From contig CAVUYB010000005.1 in the NCBI GenBank assembly GCA_963745595.1, forward strand, positions 186,001-250,000: a stretch of 64,000 bases of DNA, written 5' to 3'. Under the pieces are notes generated by a model, which worked only from the letters and a program-made list of their open reading frames with translations, was not told the origin of the DNA and ran no database searches. The translations under genes were made by a program, and so were the position numbers. Positions 1 to 9,536 of the stretch are shown in pieces; the stretch's first letter is position 1; each line of letters opens with the position of its first letter. The DNA comes from DASZUK01 sp963745595. Its GTDB lineage: Bacteria; Actinomycetota; Acidimicrobiia; Acidimicrobiales; RAAP-2.

Positions 1-690
1 CGCTGGCAGCAGCCGGACGGCTCGGTCCGCTGGTCGCTCGACGGTGCCGGCCGGGCCGAGGGCTACGCGCTGTTGACCGGGTCGTCGTCGATCTACCACA
101 GCCTGCGCTGCGGGGTCGCGGCGGCCGAGCGGCTCGGCAAGGACCGGCCCGACTGGGAGCTCGCGGCCGGCCGGCTCGGCCATGCCGTCGCGCACCATCC
201 CGGCGCGTTCGCCCCGAAGGACGAGTTCGCGATGGACTGGTACTACCCGATGCTCTCCGGCGCCGTCGAAGGCGAACCCGGACGACGTCGCATGGCCGAG
301 CGGTGGGACCGGTTCGTCATGCCCGGCCTCGGCGTCCGGTGCGTCTCGACCAACGACTGGGTGACCGCGGCCGAGACGGCCGAGTGCGTGCTCGCCCTCG
401 ACGCCGTCGGTCTCGACGACGACGCCCGCCGGCTCCTCGCCGACGTCCAGGGGTTGCGGCTGCCGGACGGCTCGTACTGGACCGGCATGGTCTACCCCGA
501 CGAGGTCTCGTTCCCCGGCGGCGAGCGGACGACCTACACCGCGGCCGCCATGGTGCTCGCCGCGGACGCCCTCTCGGGCACGTCGCCGGCCGCCGGGCTG
601 TTCCGCGGCGAGTGCCTCCCGGCCGGGCTCGACCTGGCCGAGCCCCACTGCATCGGCGACGCCGCCGATGGCTGCACCGCCAGCCGCTGA
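1..690 (+). CDS. Alpha/alpha-toroid (prenyltransferase/squalene-cyclase-like) protein, 3' part
   Basis: The reading frame is open from the first base, so the start lies outside the window; about 229 residues are visible. The sequence has the look of a helical toroid of the terpenoid-cyclase/prenyltransferase superfamily: repeated helices with conserved aromatic turns (SSSIYHSLRC, DWYYPMLSGA, TNDWVTAAETAECVLAL, LPDGSYWTGMVYPD). No DxDD protonation motif of squalene-hopene cyclases and no cysteine/zinc set of protein prenyltransferases is visible in this part, so enzymatic activity cannot be assigned. In actinobacteria such proteins often lie near sugar-transferase and methyltransferase genes, and a methyltransferase lies just downstream on the other strand. 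The fold assignment is from pattern recognition only. Confidence 0.6.
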   Translation, partial: RWQQPDGSVRWSLDGAGRAEGYALLTGSSSIYHSLRCGVAAAERLGKDRPDWELAAGRLGHAVAHHPGAFAPKDEFAMDWYYPMLSGAVEGEPGRRRMAERWDRFVMPGLGVRCVSTNDWVTAAETAECVLALDAVGLDDDARRLLADVQGLRLPDGSYWTGMVYPDEVSFPGGERTTYTAAAMVLAADALSGTSPAAGLFRGECLPAGLDLAEPHCIGDAADGCTASR

Positions 691-754
691 CCGACCCCGC
701 CGCGGCCGAGCCGACGTCGCCCGTCGGCATCCGCCTCCCGTTGGCGTTCGTTCT

Positions 755-813
755 GTTTCGCCGTTTGCAGAATCGCCGTCCTCTCGGGTGGAGCTTTCGG
801 CAAACGGCGAAAC
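755..813. repeat. 14-bp perfect inverted repeat with 31-nt loop
   Basis: GTTTCGCCGTTTGC (755-768) is exactly complementary to 800-813, separated by 31 nt. It lies in the 212-nt gap between the toroid gene and the antitoxin gene. It could terminate the upstream gene, but the loop is long and no T-tract follows. It could also be a remnant of a small mobile repeat or a regulator site. Confidence 0.5.
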
Positions 814-902
814 AAAAGAACTATGCCTCGGAGCCATGCCGCGGCCTTGTTCCGACCGGGCGCCGGCGGCCAGCGTCGACATCGGTACTACACTTGACGT
901 AC

Positions 903-1166
903 ATGGAAACGATCGGCGTTCGGGAGCTCCAGCAACACGCCTCGGCAGCCCTCCGACGGGTGGCGCGGGGGGAGACGATCGGCGTCACCGAACGTGGGCG
1001 CCTGGTGGCGGTCCTCACTGCTCCTTCAGCGGCCACCGGTGCCGCCGCTCTGGTCGCCTCGGGTCGGGTGCTCCCAGCCCGCCGAGCCGCTGCCGACCTC
1101 CCGCCCCCGGCGACCGCGAGTCGAAGCGTCGCGGAGGTGCTCGACGAGCTGCGTGGCGATCGTTGA
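903..1166 (+). CDS. Phd/YefM-family antitoxin
   Basis: This 87-residue protein begins METIGVRELQQHASAALRRV, followed by GETIGVTERGRLVAVL. That is the classic N-terminal Phd/YefM fold: a beta strand, the REL.QHAS helix, and a strand pair carrying the 'T.RGRPVA' signature. The family binds operator DNA through this N-terminal domain and neutralises a partner toxin with its C-terminal tail. Here the tail (SRSVAEVLDELRGDR) is a typical helical toxin-binding segment. It is followed 13 nt after its stop by a PIN-domain toxin gene, so the two form a VapBC-type module, presumably self-repressed from a promoter in the preceding gap. The ATG at 903 is the only start that gives the complete domain. Confidence 0.88.
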   Translation: METIGVRELQQHASAALRRVARGETIGVTERGRLVAVLTAPSAATGAAALVASGRVLPARRAAADLPPPATASRSVAEVLDELRGDR

Positions 1167-1179
1167 GCGAACTGCCAAA

Positions 1180-1566
1180 GTGACCTGGTACCTCGATACG
1201 TCTGCTTTTCTCAAGTTGATCACGACCGAGGTCGAATCAACCGCCATGCGGGACTGGTTCGTTGCCCATGACTCGGTGTGGTCGTCCCAGCTGCTGCAGA
1301 CCGAGGCCTGGCGAGCGGCGGGGCGGTTGGGCATCCCTACGGACGTGGTCGACGATGCACTGGCGTCGGTGACGACGGTGCTACCGAGCGCTACCACCTA
1401 CTACGTAGCCGGTCGGCTGCCGCCGCCCTCCCTGCGATCGCTCGACGCGCTCCACCTGGCGGCGGCCATGGAGCTCGGCGACGACCTGGCGGGGCTCGTC
1501 ACCTACGACGAACGGATGGCGACCGCCGCCCGTGACCGGTCGATCGACGTCGTTACGCCGGCGTGA
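1180..1566 (+). CDS. vapC: PIN-domain ribonuclease toxin, VapC type
   Basis: The 128-residue protein has the acidic tetrad of PIN nucleases: D6 (YLDTSAFLKL), E42 (QTEAWR), D89 (SLDALHLAAA) and D110 (TYDERM). Family members are Mg2+-dependent RNases that cleave tRNA or rRNA when released from their antitoxin. The GTG at 1180 puts the YLDTSA strand at the N-terminus, as in the family. A GTG at 1153 would overlap the antitoxin and add nine residues. The gene forms a pair with the Phd-type antitoxin just upstream. Its 3' end overlaps the convergent methyltransferase gene by 14 nt. Confidence 0.9.
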   Translation: MTWYLDTSAFLKLITTEVESTAMRDWFVAHDSVWSSQLLQTEAWRAAGRLGIPTDVVDDALASVTTVLPSATTYYVAGRLPPPSLRSLDALHLAAAMELGDDLAGLVTYDERMATAARDRSIDVVTPA

Positions 1567-2252
1567 CCGGCGGCGCCACGCGGCGCAGGACCCGGAGGCT
1601 GCCGCACTCACCGTCCTCGACCCACTCGCCCGAAGCGAGCGCCGCGCACCACAGCTCGTACGGCGGCCGGCCGCCGTCCGCCGGGTCGCGGAAGACGTCG
1701 TGGATGGCCAACCAGCCGCCGACCGCGACGTGCGGCGACCAGCCGCGGTAGTCCGCCCATGCCGGCTCGTCGCCGTGGCCGCCGTCGATGAAGCAGAAGG
1801 CGACCGGCGTCCGCCAGTGGGCGGCGACGGTGGGGGAGTCGCCGACGATTCCGACCACGGCCGCCTCGAGACCGGCCGCCGCGACCGCCCGGCGCCAGTG
1901 CGGCAGCGTGTCGAGCCGTCCGTCGTCCGGGTCGACCAGGTCCGTGTCGTGGTGCTCCCAGCCGGCCTGGTTCTCCTCGGACCCCCGGTGGTGGTCGATG
2001 CTGAAGAGCACCGCCCCACTGACCTCGGCGGCGCCGCCGAGGTAGAGCGTCGACTTGCCGCACCACGCACCGATCTCGACGAACGTCGCCGGGCTGGCCG
2101 AGTCCGGCCCGGCCGGGGAGGGCCAGTCCGGCCTCGCCGGCGAAGGCCGTCCCGGCCCGGCGGGCCGCGGCCGCCAGCGCCGCGCCCTCGTCGTCGGGCA
2201 TGAAGCCGCGGGTGCGCCGGGCCACCTCGATGACGTCGTCGATTCGTCCCAC
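1553..2252 (-). CDS. Class I SAM-dependent methyltransferase, frameshifted
   Basis: The C-terminal part (from about 2100 down to 1553) shows the SAM-binding motif I (FVEIGAWCGKSTLYLG), an acidic post-I strand (LFSIDHHRGS) and FCFIDGGHGDEPAWADY, a Methyltransf_24-like fold in which the DGGH region binds a metal or substrate. The N-terminal part (GRIDDVIEVARRTRGFMPDD) lies in another frame. The two join if one base is skipped at about 2085-2125. GTG at 2252 is preceded by GGGGGAG, a good ribosome site, which supports an original start there and a full length of about 232 residues. Substrate unknown. Either a sequencing error or a recent null mutation would explain the break. Several neighbouring genes show the same kind of break. 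Confidence 0.78.
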
Positions 2253-2278
2253 CTGGCCAGCTCCCCCCGTGGCGCCGA

Positions 2279-4912
2279 TCAGGCCGGGCCGGCGATCTCG
2301 GCGAGAACGCGACCGAGCCCGTCGCGATGGCGGTCGCCGAAGGCGACGTTGACCGCCAGTCGCTCGAGCATCTGGACGACCGATCGCTGGCCGCTGCGCA
2401 GCGGGTGGTCGGTCAAAAAGCGCGTCACGTCGTCGGCGATCGCCCGGTCGCCGCAGAGCGTCCGGGCGCCGTCGAGCATCCGGCTGTGGCTGTTGACCGG
2501 GAACCGCTCGAGCAGCGTCGACCACTCGGCCTTGACCCGCTCCCAGACCGCCGGGCCGCCGACCCGGTTGGCCAGCAGGGCGGTGACGAGGTATGGCGCG
2601 TTCTGGGTCCGGACCTCGCCGAGTGCGAGGTCGAACGTGGCGACGCACCTCTCGGCGTCGGGGAACGTCGCCAACGCGGTGAGGTAGCGCAGCTCCTCCT
2701 GCGGCGTCGACGGCGCCCGGTAGCGGGCGAGGATCGTCTCGTAGTCGCCCGGCCGGACCTGCGCCGTCACCGTCTGGAGGACCGCCGACTCGATGTTCGG
2801 GTCGATGCCGTCCCCACCGTTCCCGGCGGCGTCGAAACGACGGGCCGCCTCCGCCCGGACGTCGCGGTCGTCGCCGACCGTGCCGAGCGACGCCAACAGC
2901 AGCGCCCGCAGCGTCGGGACGCGCTCGCCCTCGTCCGGTGCCGGTTCCCAGCCGACCGTGGCGAACCGACGGCCGAGCAGCGCCCGGCTGGCCGCGGCCA
3001 CCGCGGCCCGGTCCGTCTCGGCCGCCACCCGGTCGCAGAGGCCGAGGGCGCCGGCCACGACGGTCCACGTGCTCGGGTCGCCGCCGTCGAGACCGGGGTC
3101 GCCGAGGGCGCCGGCCAGGGCGACGAACTGGCTCAGCTCCCCTTCGCCGGCCAGGACGAGCGCCCACGTGTCCGCGAACAGGTTGAACCGCTCCAGCGCG
3201 TCGAGGTCGGCCAGCCGGCCGGCCAGTTCGTCGAGGTCGTCCGGGCCGTAACCGACCCGGTAGACGCCCCACCCGCCGGCGTTGACGATCGTCGGCGTCG
3301 AACCCGCACCGTCGCCCCCTGTACTGGTGCCGGCACCCGCCGCCGACGGGGGCACCGCGGCCGGGGTGTTCCCGAGCAGCAGCCGACCCGAACCGCCGTC
3401 GAACGACCGGACGAGGACCGGGATCTCCCACCGCTCGCCGATGGCGTCCTCCTGACCGGCGACCGCCGGCGTATAGGCAAACGGCTGCTGGTGCAGGACG
3501 CCGTCCTCCGGCCGGACGACCGGATGGCCGCCTTGGAGGATCCACGAGTCCATCACCGCCCGGACCGGCTCGCCGCTCACGATCTCGAGGGCTTCCCAGA
3601 GGTCGGCCGTCGCGGTGTTGGCGTACGCGTGGGTGCGGAGGTAGTGGCGGACGCCGTCGCGGAACGTCTCGGGCCCGAGGTACTGCTCGAGCATTCGCAG
3701 GACACTGCCGCCCTTCTGGTACGTGAGGACGTCGAACATCCCGTCCGCCTCCTCCGGCGAGCCGACCGGGTACTCGATCGGCCGGGTCGCCCGGAGGCCG
3801 TCGACCGCCAGCGCGGCCTCCCGCTCGAGCCCGAAGCCGACCCACCGTTGCCAGGCCGGACGGAACGCGTCGACGCAGAGGACCTCCATGAACGTCGCGA
3901 ACGCCTCGTTCAGCCAGATCCCCTCCCACCAGCGCATCGTCACGAGGTCGCCGAACCACATGTGCGCGATCTCGTGCGCGATGACGTCGGCCACCCGTTC
4001 CAGCTCCGTCCGGGCCGCGCTGGCCGGGTCGACCAGCAGTGCGGTCTCGCGGAACGTCACGCAGCCGAGGTTCTCCATCGCCCCGAACGCGAAGTCCGGG
4101 ATGGCGACGAGGTCGAGCTTGTCCGCCGGGTACGCGAGGTCGAAGTACGCGGTGAAGAAACGGAGCGCGTGCGCCGCCACCTCCAACGCGTACGGCGCCA
4201 GCTGCTCCCTACCCGGCGCGTGGACGACGCGGACCGGCACGCCGTCGACGTCGACCGGCGCGGTCGCCTCGAGCGGCCCGACGACGAACGCAACGAGGTA
4301 CGTCGACATCTTCATCGTCGGCGCGAACCGCAGCTGTCGCCGGCCCTCGCCGGCCGGCTCTTCGCCGACGACCGGCGAGTTCGAGAACGCGGCCAGCCCG
4401 TCCGCGACGACGAGCGTCACCTCGAAGACCGCCTTGCGGTCCGGCTCGTCCCAGCACGGGAACGCCCGCCGAGCGTCCGTCGACTCCATCTGCGTCGTCG
4501 CGATCGTCTGGATCGCGCCGTGCTCGTCGGTGAACGTGCTGCGGTAGAAGCCGCGGAGCTTGTCGTTGAGCGTCCCCGTGAACGAGCAGCGCAGCGTCGC
4601 CGGCCCCGGCGCGACGGTCGTCGCCAACCCGAACGTCGCCCGCTCCGTCGCTTCGTCCAGCGCCACCGTCGCGTCGACCGTCTCCCCCGTGGCCGTCGTC
4701 AGCGTGACGTCGTCGATCGCCAGCTCGATCGCGTTGACGACCAGCTCGTCGGTCGCCTCGTGCACGACGACGTCGATCTCCGCCCGGCCGGCGAACGTCG
4801 CGGTGTCCAGGTCCGGGGCCAGCGTCAGTCGGTAGACGACCGGCTCGACGGTGCGGGGGAGCCGGAACGCTTCGTCGGGCGCGGGCACGGCAGCGGGGTC
4901 GTCGGGGGCCAT
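2279..4912 (-). CDS. pepN: Aminopeptidase N (M1 family zinc metallopeptidase)
   Basis: The 877-residue product matches the usual length of actinobacterial PepN. The exopeptidase motif GAMEN is at residues 277-281, the zinc site HEIAH at 313-317, and the third zinc ligand is E336 in WLNEAF, 18 residues after the second histidine. An ERAP1-like C-terminal helical domain follows. The enzyme removes N-terminal residues from peptides in the cytosol; no signal peptide is present. A Gly/Ser/Thr-rich segment (residues about 517-545, AAGAGTSTGGDGAG) interrupts the region between catalytic and helical domains and is probably a flexible linker. The gene is divergent from the PfkB kinase, with 42 nt between the starts. 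Confidence 0.97.
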   Translation of the reverse strand: MAPDDPAAVPAPDEAFRLPRTVEPVVYRLTLAPDLDTATFAGRAEIDVVVHEATDELVVNAIELAIDDVTLTTATGETVDATVALDEATERATFGLATTVAPGPATLRCSFTGTLNDKLRGFYRSTFTDEHGAIQTIATTQMESTDARRAFPCWDEPDRKAVFEVTLVVADGLAAFSNSPVVGEEPAGEGRRQLRFAPTMKMSTYLVAFVVGPLEATAPVDVDGVPVRVVHAPGREQLAPYALEVAAHALRFFTAYFDLAYPADKLDLVAIPDFAFGAMENLGCVTFRETALLVDPASAARTELERVADVIAHEIAHMWFGDLVTMRWWEGIWLNEAFATFMEVLCVDAFRPAWQRWVGFGLEREAALAVDGLRATRPIEYPVGSPEEADGMFDVLTYQKGGSVLRMLEQYLGPETFRDGVRHYLRTHAYANTATADLWEALEIVSGEPVRAVMDSWILQGGHPVVRPEDGVLHQQPFAYTPAVAGQEDAIGERWEIPVLVRSFDGGSGRLLLGNTPAAVPPSAAGAGTSTGGDGAGSTPTIVNAGGWGVYRVGYGPDDLDELAGRLADLDALERFNLFADTWALVLAGEGELSQFVALAGALGDPGLDGGDPSTWTVVAGALGLCDRVAAETDRAAVAAASRALLGRRFATVGWEPAPDEGERVPTLRALLLASLGTVGDDRDVRAEAARRFDAAGNGGDGIDPNIESAVLQTVTAQVRPGDYETILARYRAPSTPQEELRYLTALATFPDAERCVATFDLALGEVRTQNAPYLVTALLANRVGGPAVWERVKAEWSTLLERFPVNSHSRMLDGARTLCGDRAIADDVTRFLTDHPLRSGQRSVVQMLERLAVNVAFGDRHRDGLGRVLAEIAGPA

Positions 4913-4954
4913 CGGCAGAGGCTACCGTCCGACACCCGACTACCCTCTCGGCCT

Positions 4955-6037
4955 GTGACCGATTCCCTCCCGGCCGACCCGTACCCGCTCGATGTCGTCG
5001 GGGTCGGCTCCCCACTCGTCGACGTCCTCGCCACCGCTACCGAAGACGAGATCGCCGCGACCGGGCTCGTCCGCGGCTCGATGGCCCTCGTCGATCTCGA
5101 CCAGGCCGAGGGCATCTACGCGGCGATGGGCCCGACCGTCGAGGTCTCCGGCGGCTCCGCGGCCAACACGATGGCCGGCGTCGCCGCCCTCGGCGGCGTG
5201 GCCGGGTTCGTCGGCAAGATCGCCGACGATCCGCTCGGGCAGGTCTTCGTCCACGACATCCGGTCGTCCGGCGTCCTTTACGACCCAGCCGTGGCCGCCG
5301 CGGCGGACGGGCCGGCCAGCCCGGTCGATGGCGACGGCGCGGCGGGAGACGACGACGCCGCCGGGGGAGCGCCGCTCGGCACCGGCCGGTGCCTCGTCCT
5401 CGTGAGCGGCGACGCCGAACGGACGATGGCCACCCACCTCGGCGCGGCGACGACGATCACCCCCGACGACGTACCGGCCGACCTGGTCGCCCGGGCCCAG
5501 GTCGTCTATCTCGAGGGGTACCTGTGGGACCTCCCGCCGGCCAAGGAGGCGATGCGTCGGGCCATGGCCGTCGCCCACGACCACGACGGCTCGGTCGCCC
5601 TCTCGCTCTCCGACCCGTTCTGCGTCGAGCGGCACCAGCGAGAGTTCCTCGACCTCCTGGTCGACGACATCGACGTGCTCTTCGGCAACGAAGAAGAGAT
5701 CGTCCGGCTCTTCGGGTCATCGACGTTCGACGCCGCCCTCGACGCCGCCGCCGAGACCGGGCTGCTCGTCGCCGTGACCCGTGGCGCGCTCGGCTCGGTC
5801 GTGCTGACCGCCCGCGGTCCGGTGGCCGTGCCGGCCACCCCGGTACCGGCCGTCGTCGACACCACCGGCGCCGGCGACCTCTACGCGGCCGGTTTCCTCC
5901 ACGGGCTGACCCACGGGCTCGACCCGGCGCGTTGCGCCGAGCTCGGCGCCCTCTGTGCCGGCGAGGTCATCGGCCACCTCGGGGCCCGCCCGCAGGCGGA
6001 CCTCGCCGCGCTGGCCGCCGCGGCCGGGCTGCAGTAG
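4955..6037 (+). CDS. PfkB-family carbohydrate/adenosine kinase
   Basis: This 360-residue kinase opens with LDVVGVGSPLVDVLA and has the substrate-binding di-Gly motif GGSAANTMAG in its first third. The PfkB signature 2, DTTGAGDLYAAGF, is at residues 302-314 with catalytic base D308. The N-terminal pattern is closest to the adenosine-kinase-like branch of the family found in alpha-proteobacteria and actinobacteria, which phosphorylates the 5'-hydroxyl of a nucleoside or sugar with ATP. A Gly/Ala/Asp-rich insertion lies near residues 113-140 (GPASPVDGDGAAGDDDA). GTG at 4955 was chosen because it immediately precedes the first strand. The stop is 17 nt before ychF, so the two are probably co-transcribed. 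Exact substrate not determinable. Confidence 0.85.
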   Translation: MTDSLPADPYPLDVVGVGSPLVDVLATATEDEIAATGLVRGSMALVDLDQAEGIYAAMGPTVEVSGGSAANTMAGVAALGGVAGFVGKIADDPLGQVFVHDIRSSGVLYDPAVAAAADGPASPVDGDGAAGDDDAAGGAPLGTGRCLVLVSGDAERTMATHLGAATTITPDDVPADLVARAQVVYLEGYLWDLPPAKEAMRRAMAVAHDHDGSVALSLSDPFCVERHQREFLDLLVDDIDVLFGNEEEIVRLFGSSTFDAALDAAAETGLLVAVTRGALGSVVLTARGPVAVPATPVPAVVDTTGAGDLYAAGFLHGLTHGLDPARCAELGALCAGEVIGHLGARPQADLAALAAAAGLQ

Positions 6038-6054
6038 GTCGGAGCGACCGCGAC

Positions 6055-7149
6055 ATGGCTCTCTCGATCGGCATCGTCGGCCTCCCGAACGTCGGCAAGT
6101 CGACGCTCTTCAACGCGCTGACCCGCAACGACGTGCTCGCCGCCAACTACCCGTTCGCCACCATCGACGCCAACGTCGGCGTCGTCGCCGTCCCCGACCC
6201 CCGACTCGAGAAGCTCGCCGCCCTCTACGACAGCGAGCGCGTCGTGGCGGCCGCGATCACGTTCGTCGACATCGCCGGCATCGTCCGCGGCGCGTCCGAG
6301 GGCGAGGGGCTCGGTAACCAGTTCCTCGCGGCCATCCGCGAGACCGACGCCATCTGCCAGGTCGTCCGGGCGTTCGACGACGACGACGTCATCCACGTCG
6401 ACGGCCGCGTCGATCCGGCCGGCGACATCGCCACCGTCAACACCGAGCTCGTCCTCGCCGACCTGCAGACCGTCGACAACCGGCTGGCCAAGTTGAGCCG
6501 CGAGGCCCGGATGCGGCCCGAGCTGGCCCCGGCGCTGGCCGCGACGACCGCGGCCCGCGCCGTCCTCGACGACGGCCGGCCCATCTCCGCTGCGGTCGCC
6601 ACCGGCGACATCGACCCGGCCAGCCGGGAGCTGCTGGCCGACCTGCACCTGTTGACGGCCAAGCCGTTCATCTACGTCTTCAACGTCGACGAAGTCGCGC
6701 TCGGCGACCGCGACCGGCCGGCCGCGCTCGCGGCGGCCGTCGCCCCGGCCGAGTCCGTCGTGCTCTGCGCCCAGATCGAAGCCGAGCTGGCCGCCCTCGA
6801 ACCCGACGACGCAGCCGAGCTGCTCGCCGGCTACGGCCAGGACGAGTCCGGGCTCGAGCAGCTCGTCCGGGTCGGTTTCCACACCCTCGGCCTGCAGACG
6901 TTCCTGACCGCCGGGCCCAAGGAGGCCCGGGCCTGGACGATCCACATCGGCGACACCGCACCCGTCGCCGCCGGCGTCATCCACACCGACTTCCAGCGCG
7001 GTTTCGTCAAGGCCGAGATCGTCGGCTACGACGACCTCGTCGCCGCCGGCTCCGTCCCCGCTGCCCGGGCCGCCGGCCAGGCCCGCATCGAGGGCAAGGA
7101 CTACGTCATGCGCGACGGTGACGTCGTCGAGTTCCGCTTCAACGTCTGA
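6055..7149 (+). CDS. ychF: Redox-regulated ATPase YchF (Obg family)
   Basis: The 364-residue protein matches YchF/OLA1 closely in length. It has the P-loop GLPNVGKST at residues 8-16, switch II DIAGIVRGASEGEGLGNQF, NVDE in place of the classical NKxD (known in YchF, which prefers ATP to GTP), and a C-terminal TGS domain ending in DGDVVEFRFNV. YchF binds ribosomes and acts in translation fidelity and stress responses. ATG at 6055 starts MALSIGIVGLPNVGK exactly at the first beta strand. It follows the PfkB kinase with a 17-nt spacer. Confidence 0.97.
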   Translation: MALSIGIVGLPNVGKSTLFNALTRNDVLAANYPFATIDANVGVVAVPDPRLEKLAALYDSERVVAAAITFVDIAGIVRGASEGEGLGNQFLAAIRETDAICQVVRAFDDDDVIHVDGRVDPAGDIATVNTELVLADLQTVDNRLAKLSREARMRPELAPALAATTAARAVLDDGRPISAAVATGDIDPASRELLADLHLLTAKPFIYVFNVDEVALGDRDRPAALAAAVAPAESVVLCAQIEAELAALEPDDAAELLAGYGQDESGLEQLVRVGFHTLGLQTFLTAGPKEARAWTIHIGDTAPVAAGVIHTDFQRGFVKAEIVGYDDLVAAGSVPAARAAGQARIEGKDYVMRDGDVVEFRFNV

Positions 7150-7215
7150 AGCCGCGTCTCCAGGTGAAGCGCCGCTCCGGGTCGGAGCGCCGCTCCAGGT
7201 CTGAAGCGCCGCTCC
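7150..7215. repeat. Short direct repeats GCGCCGCTCC, three copies
   Basis: GCGCCGCTCC occurs at 7169-7178, 7187-7196 and 7206-7215, about 18-19 nt apart, directly after the ychF stop. The spacing suggests replication-slippage products of an 18-19 bp unit, with related text just before (GCCGCGTCTCCAGGTGAAGC). No hairpin typical of a terminator is obvious. Confidence 0.5.
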
Positions 7216-7363
7216 AGCCGCCGTTCAGCTCCGTCTCAGCTGGCTCCCGAGAGCCGCCGATGTCGTCGCTCGATCACGGCAACCGGCGACCGAATTGTGC
7301 TATCCATCGATCGTCGCATGAGGCGTCGGCGGTGGTCCCCGCCGAGCGAGCCAAGGAGTCGCC

Positions 7364-8962
7364 ATGACCGCAATGAGCGCCACCGGCCGGCCGAGGAACC
7401 TGATCCTGGCCGGGATGATCTTCGCGGTCGCGATGACGTTCATCGACCAGACGATCGTCTCGATCGCCGCGCCGAACATCCAGCGCGAGCTCGGGCTGAC
7501 GGACACCGGGATGCAGTGGGCCATCAACGCCTACCTCGCTCGCGCTGGCCGCGCTGTTCGCCTTCGGCGGCCGGTTGGCCGACACGCTCGGGCCACCGCA
7601 GGATGGTCGTGCTCGGCGTGATCATCTTCGCCGCCGCGTCGACGATGTGCGGCTTGACGCCGAAGGGGTCGGCGGCCGAGGCCTGGCTCATCATCTTCCG
7701 GGCAGTACAGGGGGCCGGCGGGGCCATCATGTTCCCGGCCGCCCTCGGCATCGTCGTGCAGACGTTCCCGTTGCGCGAACGAGGCAAGGCGCTGGCCATG
7801 TTCTTCGGGATCACCGGCGGGCTGACGGCCGTCGGGCCGCTCCTCGGCGGCTACCTGACGGAGTGGACGTGGCGAGCCATCTTCTGGGTGAACGTGCCGG
7901 TGGCCATCGTCGCCCTCGTCCTCATCTTCATCGCGAAGCCGACGACCGACTACAAGCCGGCGCCGATCGACTACCGAGGCCTGGCGCTGATCGTCGGCGG
8001 CGTGGCCCTGAGTGTGATCGGGTTCCAGCAGTCCGCCACGTGGGGGTGGGGCAACGCGGCGACGATCCTGTGCATCGTCGTCGGCGTCGCCCTGCTCGTG
8101 GCCTTCGCCTTCGTCGAGCAGCGGACGCGGACACCGCTGATGAAGGTCGACATCTTCCGCATCCGGGCCTTCGCCATGGAGAACGTCGTCCTCGGCATCG
8201 CCATGCTGGCGTTCGTCCCGTTGTTCTTCTTCGCCAGCGAGTACGCCCAGATCGCTCTCGGCAAGTCGGCCCAGACAACCGGCCTCGTCCTGCTCTACTT
8301 CTTCATCGGCTTCGTCGTGACGTCGCAGATCGGCGGCCGAATCCTCGACGCCCGCGGGCGCCAAGGTCCCGGTCGTCCTCGGCTGCGCCATCGCCGCCGT
8401 CGGTTTCGCCCTGTGGGCCGGCAAGATGACCGACCTGAACCTCTCCCACCAGGTCTGGTGGATCATCCTGGCCGGCGCCGGGATGGGGTTCATGTTGAGC
8501 CCGGCCAGCACCGACGCCGTCAACCGGGCGTCACGGCTCTCCTACGGCGAGGCCACCGGCATCACCCAGACGGTCCGGAACTACGCGGCCAGCCTCGGCC
8601 TGGCCATCCTCGGCACCATCCTCGTGAACCGGCTGCGGTCCGAGGTGACGAGCAGTCTGCTGGCGAAGGGGGCGAGCCCGACGCAGGCGGCGGCCGGCGC
8701 GGCCAAGGCCGCGGCGGCCAGCTCCGGAGCCGGTGGCAGCGGTGGCGGGGCCGGGGCGGTGCCGCCGTACTTCCGGCTCGACTTCGCCCACGCCTCGCAG
8801 ACCGTGTTCTACATCATGGCCGGCGTCATGGCCGTGGCCGCCGTCGTCGCCCTGATCGGGCTCCAGCCAGGCGTCCAGCCGGACCTGGCCACAGCCACAG
8901 CCAGCCTGACGACCGAGCCGGCGGATATCGTCGACACCTCCCGGGCCTCCGAACCGAGCTAA
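7364..8962 (+). CDS. DHA2-type MFS multidrug transporter, three apparent frameshifts
   Basis: Conceptual joining gives a drug:H+ antiporter of about 530 residues and 14 membrane segments (EmrB/QacA type): TFIDQTIVSIAAPNIQ in TM1 (motif D1), GGRLADTLG then HRRM (motif A), AVQGAGGAIMFPAALG, and FFGITGGLTAVGPLLGGYL (motif C). The reading frame breaks at about 7540, 7592 and 8360. Each time skipping one base restores the family sequence, and three skips bring the frame back to that of the ATG, so start 7364 and stop 8962 agree. AAGGAG at 7353-7358 sits 5 nt before the ATG. The protein would export hydrophobic compounds. The breaks look like sequence errors (one inside CTCGGGCCACC), but true inactivation cannot be excluded. 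Confidence 0.85.
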
Positions 8963-9065
8963 TCGGCCGAGACCGGCTCCTCCGGCGCCTGGGCGGCGTG
9001 TCGTCGCCGTCGCGCCTTTCGCCGAACCCGCCGCCGCCGGCATCGGGCGCAACGTTATCTGGGTC

Positions 9066-9362
9066 TCACCGTTCCCCGGTGAGGTGAGGCTTCGGCTCGC
9101 CGGGGCGGTCGTCCGTCCCGCTGTCCGTCCCGTCGCCTGGGCCGCTGTCCGTCCCGTCGCCTGGCCCGCTGTCGGGGTCGCCGCTCGCCCGGCCGCCCGC
9201 GTCGGCGCCGGCCTTACTGGCCGCCTTGCCGCTCTCGACGAGCTTGTCGAGTGCCGCGTCCAGCGTCTCCGGGTCGCTCTCGGCCACCATCGGCATCAGC
9301 TGGGCGATCACGTCGACGACCTCCTCCGCTCGGTCGTCACTCCGTCCGTCCATCCCGTCCAT
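9066..9362 (-). CDS. Small acidic protein with C-terminal DSGPGDGT repeats, unknown function
   Basis: This 98-residue protein has a helical N-terminal half (AEEVVDVIAQLMPMVAESDP, then DALDKLVESGKAASKAG) and a disordered tail with tandem DSGPGDGT repeats encoded by a 24-bp repeat at about 9115-9170. ATG at 9362 is preceded by GGAGGA at 7 nt and is preferred over an upstream ATG at 9431 that lacks a ribosome site. I do not recognise a family. It stands alone, divergent from the VOC protein gene. Confidence 0.55.
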   Translation of the reverse strand: MDGMDGRSDDRAEEVVDVIAQLMPMVAESDPETLDAALDKLVESGKAASKAGADAGGRASGDPDSGPGDGTDSGPGDGTDSGTDDRPGEPKPHLTGER

Positions 9363-9536
9363 CCGTCGGTCCTCCGTCCGAACCCCGCCGATGGCCGCCG
9401 GATGGTGGCCGGTGCTCCGCACGATAGTCATTCGGTTCCGGCGTCCGGACCGATGACTTCGGGACGTGGCATCCGTCACTATGGGAAAGTGAACGCGCTC
9501 CCGGCCCGAGCTGCCGGCGACCATAGGAGGGATGTC

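Noticed and set aside
2327..6037. 1236-codon open frame on the plus strand
   Set aside because: Most of it is antisense to aminopeptidase N with Arg/Pro-rich high-GC shadow composition. Only the part from GTG 4955 (PfkB kinase) is real.
7150..7215. CRISPR-like repeats after ychF
   Set aside because: Units of 10 bp at 18-19 nt spacing without unique spacers; better explained by slippage.
9084..9536. Upstream extension of the VOC protein to 9084
   Set aside because: AGGAGG right before ATG 9537 and the family N-terminus fix the start there; the extension is low-complexity.
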